Part shown: piece after piece, positions 21,971 through 24,797 of the stretch
Layout of the letters: every line of letters begins with the position of its first letter
How positions within the stretch are numbered: the first letter of the stretch is position 1
Virus record (IMG/VR): IMGVR_UViG_3300004448_000230
Coordinates: 1 to 24,797 of that record
Strand: one strand, 5' to 3'
DNA: 24,797 bases
From: a virus
The notes under the pieces: model-generated
What the model was told of the DNA's origin: nothing
The model's database searches: none
The model's input: the letters and a program-made list of their open reading frames with translations, nothing else
Program-made: the position numbers and the translations under genes

Positions 21971-23215
21971 TTAGGTGGCAAAGGCAAAGCGTACATTGGC
22001 AACCGGCTTCATGACCGGCATCTCATACGCGATGGGGTACGTTGTCGCATCGTTTTGGTGATCTACGCCGCTCGATTTGTCTGGCTCACCGTTCTTGTAT
22101 ACTTGCTGCTCTAACGATTCGGCTGTGACCTTGCACGCCTCAGCGTTAATTCTAACCCTTCCCTGTCCAAGCGCCCTATTCATGGCCGCCACCCTATCCT
22201 TAACCGCTGGATTCTTCTTCTTCGCCCTCACCGTGAACCCTGCCTGCTCTAGCAGTGCAAGGTCACTCAATGAGGCGTTGACCGTCTTCCTGGCCCCGCC
22301 TGACGCATCGGGGTAGATATATATCGGGTTGTGCGGGAATCGCCCTTGAAGAATCCGGATCATCTCAGGCGTATCATACATGCTCACAAGCTCATCGACC
22401 CCATGCCACACCCTGCCGCCTTCCCGCTGAACGTACACGGTCGCCGCCTGTTTGGTGACGTTGAAGTCGCAACCAATGAATAGCGGTTCATTCTCTTTGA
22501 TCGTCTCAGTCGATCCGCAAGCGTGCCGGTCGTAACTCATGTATACCGTTCCGCTGGTTAGGTTGACGAATTCCCCGTCCAAGTAAGCCGCGAGCAAGTG
22601 CTGGGGGTAGATGGCTTTCAGGCTGTCGATATACCCCTCTGGAATGTGCGGGTTGCTCTCTGTCGGTGCTTGGATGATCTCATAACCCTTCTTTGGGTCT
22701 TTCTTCCACGCCTGATATACGAATCGGAAACCTTCGGGCGTTGTGGTAACGCCGACCGTGTTAGCCTTCCCGCCTTCCTTCTTCTGCCGGTTCCGCGCCA
22801 AGATCTGTCGCCAAGCATGGGCGGCTTCTTCTGGCTTCATGGTGTCCAGTTCGTCAACGTCCGCGTCGGCGTGCTCATAGCCAACGATTCTATGCGGTGC
22901 ATCCATCGACCGGAAAAATACCGCGCCCATCCCATTGATCTCAAGATAGTTGAGCGGTGATTTATAGAGTCGGTATGGTATATCAAGCTCTGTCAAGATT
23001 TCCTCGAATCGTGGAAAGGCAATCATGCGGATTAGGTCATAAGTCGGCGCGTAAAAGCCCCTGTTCGTTGTGGGGTTTCTCAGCTTGCCGATGATCGACC
23101 GATGGATGGCCGCTTCTGTCTTACCGGCACCGAATCCCGCCACCATTGCGGGGAATTGCGCCTCGCTTGTGATGTAGTCGAATTGCGGTTTGGTTGGGCT
23201 AATCGTCGAAGACAT
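21971..23215 (-). CDS. terL: Terminase large subunit
   Basis: 414 aa DNA-packaging motor. Residues 27-33 (GFGAGKT) are the Walker A loop, and 116-124 (ADADVDELD) contain the Walker B acidic pair Asp121-Glu122. TTTPEG at 157-162 is in the position of the coupling motif. The C-terminal RNase H-like nuclease has its acidic residues in FIGCDFN (Asp250), YIYPDASG (Asp303) and DHQNDATTYPIAY (Asp385/Asp389). All key residues are present, so the enzyme should be active in cutting concatemers and driving DNA into the procapsid through the portal. The gene begins within the last 17 bases of the small subunit gene. Packaging mode (pac or cos) cannot be told by eye. Confidence 0.95.
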   Translation of the reverse strand: MSSTISPTKPQFDYITSEAQFPAMVAGFGAGKTEAAIHRSIIGKLRNPTTNRGFYAPTYDLIRMIAFPRFEEILTELDIPYRLYKSPLNYLEINGMGAVFFRSMDAPHRIVGYEHADADVDELDTMKPEEAAHAWRQILARNRQKKEGGKANTVGVTTTPEGFRFVYQAWKKDPKKGYEIIQAPTESNPHIPEGYIDSLKAIYPQHLLAAYLDGEFVNLTSGTVYMSYDRHACGSTETIKENEPLFIGCDFNVTKQAATVYVQREGGRVWHGVDELVSMYDTPEMIRILQGRFPHNPIYIYPDASGGARKTVNASLSDLALLEQAGFTVRAKKKNPAVKDRVAAMNRALGQGRVRINAEACKVTAESLEQQVYKNGEPDKSSGVDHQNDATTYPIAYEMPVMKPVANVRFAFAT

Positions 23216-23543
23216 GCGGATTGACGATCTCGATGCTGATTGGCTTGTGCTCTTGCACCGTGTCGATTTGATCCCGCTGGCCTAAGAGCTGTTTGCCTAG
23301 CCAGATCGCCATCGTTGGGTTTCCGCCTTCCATGATTTCGAATTGCTTACGCCTAACCGACAGCATCCCATCTGATCGTCCGTGTTCGATGATCTCTGCA
23401 AACTCCTCATCATCTGACATTCGGCGCTCGATGGTCTTCTTGTTGCAACCGAAAAAGGCCGCGATCTCTGCAATGGTGCAATGCAGTTTTAGCAGCTTTC
23501 GAAGTTCGTCTAGGTCGATTTCGGTTCGAGGTCTTCCCGCCAT
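23199..23543 (-). CDS. terS: Terminase small subunit
   Basis: 114 aa. Residues 22-41 (CTIAEIAAFFGCNKKTIERR) form a clear helix-turn-helix for DNA recognition. A central helical part and NPTMAIWLGKQLLGQRDQ, seen in other small terminases, follow, and the short C-terminus would contact the large subunit. Small terminases form rings that recognise the packaging start on phage DNA. The start lies 1 bp after the stop of the 30-aa micro-ORF and has only a weak ribosome site, so translation may be coupled to it. The end overlaps the large subunit gene by 17 bp. Confidence 0.88.
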   Translation of the reverse strand: MAGRPRTEIDLDELRKLLKLHCTIAEIAAFFGCNKKTIERRMSDDEEFAEIIEHGRSDGMLSVRRKQFEIMEGGNPTMAIWLGKQLLGQRDQIDTVQEHKPISIEIVNPHVFDD

Positions 23544-23544
23544 G

Positions 23545-23637
23545 TCATCGGCCCTTTTTCTTGCCCATTGGCTTTGCTTTCTTGTCGGTCGTTTTCTTGA
23601 CCTTCTGGCCTTGTTTCTTCAGGTCTTTGTATGGCAT
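23545..23637 (-). CDS. 30-aa lysine-rich micro-protein upstream of small terminase
   Basis: A very short ORF (starts MPYKDLKKQGQKVKKTT, ends GKKKGR) with ATG and TGA. It has a good AGGAG ribosome site 8 nt upstream and stops one base before the small terminase ATG. 12 of its 30 residues are Lys and one is Arg, so the peptide could bind nucleic acid. It may act mainly to bring ribosomes to the small terminase start. A longer overlapping frame (23510-23701) lacks such a ribosome site and clashes with the terminase start. I do not recognise a family. Confidence 0.6.
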   Translation of the reverse strand: MPYKDLKKQGQKVKKTTDKKAKPMGKKKGR

Positions 23638-23701
23638 TGGTTCGTCTCCTGGAGTGTCTTAGATGAGGCCATGAGCCTCGCTTAGGTTGTTTGGGCCACA
23701 C

Positions 23702-23983
23702 TTACCACTTAACCCGATTGGACCAATAAGAGCCGCTGAGTTTACCCTTGGCGATTCCCTTGGCATGCCTGGCCTTGAAGCTCGCACGCCTTGCCGCATC
23801 CGCTTTGCTTTCACCCTTGCTAGGCGGGGAGCCTTTAACGCCTTGCTGGCCGAACCGTATCAGCTTGACTTGATCGCCATCCTTAGCGAGCACCACATGC
23901 GACTTTGAGGCGTGGCTAGGCGTGCGCTTTGGCTTGTTGAAGCCGTCAAGATTAAATCTTTCAAGCCTTGGATCTTTCGCCAT
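23702..23983 (-). CDS. Conserved basic phage protein (DUF6321-like)
   Basis: 93 aa and highly basic. MAKDPRLERFNLDGFNKPKR followed by TPSHASKSHVVLAKDGDQVK, IRFGQQGVKG, RRASFKARHAKGIAKGKLSG and SYWSNRVKW is a pattern I recall from small proteins of many marine and environmental phages, probably DUF6321. No function is established to my knowledge. The dense Lys/Arg/His content and location next to terminase suggest DNA binding or a minor head role, but that is inference. An AAAGG about 8 nt upstream can serve as a ribosome site. It lies 33 bp after the endolysin candidate. Confidence 0.85.
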   Translation of the reverse strand: MAKDPRLERFNLDGFNKPKRTPSHASKSHVVLAKDGDQVKLIRFGQQGVKGSPPSKGESKADAARRASFKARHAKGIAKGKLSGSYWSNRVKW

Positions 23984-24016
23984 TTTCGGGCCTTTTATAG
24001 TTGCGACAATATGAGG

Positions 24017-24421
24017 CTAGGAACGCTCTGCAATGCGTCCTGTAATGATTTGGATCTTTAGTGAGTCAACGCCTTCTGTGAGTTCCTCGAACGCTGAGAG
24101 AGCTTTACGCGAGCTTGTAACGCCATCCGCGTCAGCTCTCAACCCTTCGCCTAATGCAATGCAGCCTGTTACATCTTTAGCAGTGTTTCCCGCGTGGATG
24201 AGGATATAAGACCGTTCGGGGACATCTTCAAGCATCCAGACATCGGGACCGAACTTTGGGGAATCATGGCGCGTCATTTTGTAGCGACCATCTGGCACAC
24301 ATGAGACGTTAACAGCGTTGTCTAGCCACGGCTTTTCCACGGTCCAACATCGAAAGCCATCGAACTCTAAGCGTCCAAGCGTGCATTCATCGGAGAAAAA
24401 CCAGCGCGTTAATATAACCAT
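24017..24421 (-). CDS. DUF5675 family protein, candidate endolysin
   Basis: 134 aa from ATG at 24421. The sequence has the DUF5675 pattern: CTLGRLEFDGFRCWTVEKPW, then SCVPDGRYKMTRHDSPKFG, VPERSYILIHAGN and a GCIALGEGL motif, ending with a helix. IHAGN and GCI resemble the core of L,D-transpeptidase-like folds, and members are often annotated as lysis or peptidoglycan-cutting proteins. That role is suspected rather than proven. The longer frame from 24490 begins inside the terminator stem-loop, so I reject it. No signal peptide is present in the shorter form, so export would need a holin. It is the first gene after the terminator and a candidate promoter. Confidence 0.82.
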   Translation of the reverse strand: MVILTRWFFSDECTLGRLEFDGFRCWTVEKPWLDNAVNVSCVPDGRYKMTRHDSPKFGPDVWMLEDVPERSYILIHAGNTAKDVTGCIALGEGLRADADGVTSSRKALSAFEELTEGVDSLKIQIITGRIAERS

Positions 24422-24449
24422 AAGGAATAAGGCCTTGAAATATTCGGCC

Positions 24450-24477
24450 TTTATATCATAACTCGCTGAATACGCAA
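24450..24477 (-). promoter_or_regulatory. Candidate sigma70-like promoter for the late operon
   Basis: Minus strand TTGCGT, a 16-base spacer, then TATAAA, located right after the terminator and about 30 bases before the DUF5675 start. The -10 matches the consensus in 5 of 6 bases and the -35 in 3 of 6. The idea is supported by need: genes to the left require transcription that is not stopped by the terminator, unless an antiterminator acts. The evidence by eye is weak. Confidence 0.3.
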
Positions 24478-24499
24478 AAAAAAGCCCCATTTAAGGGGC
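24476..24499 (-). terminator. Rho-independent terminator upstream of the endolysin candidate
   Basis: On the minus strand GCCCC TTAAAT GGGGC is followed by TTTTTTTT, giving a 5-bp GC stem, a 6-base loop and an uninterrupted T8 tract. This is a textbook intrinsic terminator for leftward transcription. It ends the transcript carrying the 35-aa ORF and the partial gene and separates them from the packaging and morphogenesis genes. Confidence 0.85.
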
Positions 24500-24528
24500 G
24501 ATTAATTTGGGAAGGGTAAAGGGTCAAC

Positions 24529-24636
24529 CTACAAGAAGAAAGACCCCACAAGGATCGACAGGAAGAACAGAGCGCCTGCTATCATCATCCATTCGTCTTG
24601 CATTAAATCTTTATGGCTTGTGCTGTGCCTTCTCAT
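24529..24636 (-). CDS. 35-aa single-span membrane micro-protein
   Basis: A short ORF beginning MRRHSTSHKDLMQDEW and continuing as a hydrophobic helix (MMIAGALFFLSILVGSFFL) to its TAG stop. A GAAGGGA ribosome site lies about 7 nt upstream, and its ATG overlaps the stop of the upstream partial gene (ATGA), so coupling is likely. The topology would be a short charged N-terminus in the cytoplasm and one span. Next to a candidate endolysin, a holin-like or lysis-accessory role is possible. A function in superinfection or host membrane takeover is equally possible. I recognise no family. Confidence 0.6.
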   Translation of the reverse strand: MRRHSTSHKDLMQDEWMMIAGALFFLSILVGSFFL

Positions 24637-24797
24637 GCTGTAATCCCTTCAAGTTTAAGTGAGTGATCGACTAACTTGCAATCTAACTCCCCGAATTCTT
24701 TGTCCGTAAAAACCCCCGCGTTGTACATCCTTTCGAGCCAATGTTCAACCTTGCTCAATTGTTCGATGGTTTTGGCGGTCTTGATCTTGCTGATCGA
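24633..24797 (-). CDS. C-terminal end of an unidentified protein (cut by window edge)
   Basis: An open frame running in from the right edge, giving 54 residues (for example TIEQLSKVEHWLERMYNAGV, then FTDKEFGELDCKLVDHSL) before TGA. It looks like a helical, charged soluble protein or the end of a small phage protein with a coiled coil. The stop shares the ATGA overlap with the 35-aa membrane ORF. Start and function lie outside the window. It is upstream of the terminator and so belongs to a different transcript from the late genes. Confidence 0.6.
   Translation of the reverse strand, partial: SISKIKTAKTIEQLSKVEHWLERMYNAGVFTDKEFGELDCKLVDHSLKLEGITA

Noticed and set aside
23665-23679. Inverted repeat GAGGC/GCCTC upstream of the micro-ORF as a terminator or packaging site
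   Set aside because: The stem is only 5 bp with no T-run, and nothing by eye links it to terminase binding.
23510-23701. A 63-aa Arg-rich ORF overlapping the small terminase start
   Set aside because: It runs through the terminase start in another frame and lacks a good ribosome site. The 30-aa ORF in the same stretch has a better site and ends neatly before terS.
24017-24490. Longer 157-aa version of the DUF5675 gene
   Set aside because: Its ATG lies in the loop of the terminator, and the extra 23 residues precede the natural family start MVILTRWFFSDECTLG.
1-24797. tRNA genes, CRISPR arrays, insertion sequences, attachment sites
   Set aside because: I saw no cloverleaf, no regularly spaced direct repeats, no transposase frame and no integrase nearby.

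Overview
The window is a late-gene (virion morphogenesis) segment of a tailed double-stranded DNA phage or prophage. Every gene I can support lies on the minus strand, so the region reads from right (24797) to left (1). No integrase, repressor, replication gene, tRNA, IS element or CRISPR array is visible. Lambda-like tail genes, including a tape measure protein and a frameshifted chaperone pair, indicate a long flexible non-contractile tail (siphovirus morphology). The capsid protein is P22-like and the portal is of the DUF4055 kind. This combination, together with a long marine-type fibre (S74 chaperone, 'TGPAGAD..IQYNDGG' segment), suggests an environmental, probably aquatic, phage of a Gram-negative host. 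The host is inference only.

Layout in the direction of transcription. (1) 24797-24500: the end of an unidentified gene, then a 35-aa single-membrane-span ORF, then a strong Rho-independent terminator (24476-24499). (2) 24421-23199: a DUF5675-like endolysin candidate, a basic conserved phage protein, a 30-aa lysine-rich micro-ORF and the small terminase. (3) 23215-19532: large terminase, portal and MuF-like head protein. (4) 19493-17668: scaffold and P22-type coat protein, followed by a C(UUCG)G hairpin at 17630-17645. (5) 17605-15921: four neck, head-closure and tail-terminator genes with overlapping ends. (6) 15914-11850: tail tube, the G / G-T tail chaperone pair with a slippery A AAT TTT heptamer, and an 814-aa tape measure protein. 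(7) 11853-10215: tail-tip proteins in lambda M-L-K order, including a DUF6950/NlpC-P60-like protein. (8) 10236-1294: one 2980-aa protein joining a J-like tail hub, an FN3 domain, a long repetitive fibre, a discoidin-like domain and a self-cleaving S74 chaperone. (9) 1310-7: three small genes of unknown function downstream of the fibre (84, 51 and 303 aa).

The genes work as one assembly line. Terminase and portal package DNA into a shell built from scaffold and coat. Neck proteins close the head. Tail tube protein polymerises around the tape measure and G/GT chaperones on the tail-tip complex, from which the giant hub-fibre protrudes. Genes are packed tightly, often with ATGA, GTGA or TAATG overlaps, and no stretch over 300 bases lacks a gene. 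The most notable observations are the programmed -1 frameshift, the giant hub-fibre fusion, and several short ORFs (30, 35 and 51 aa) that a length-filtered gene caller would miss.
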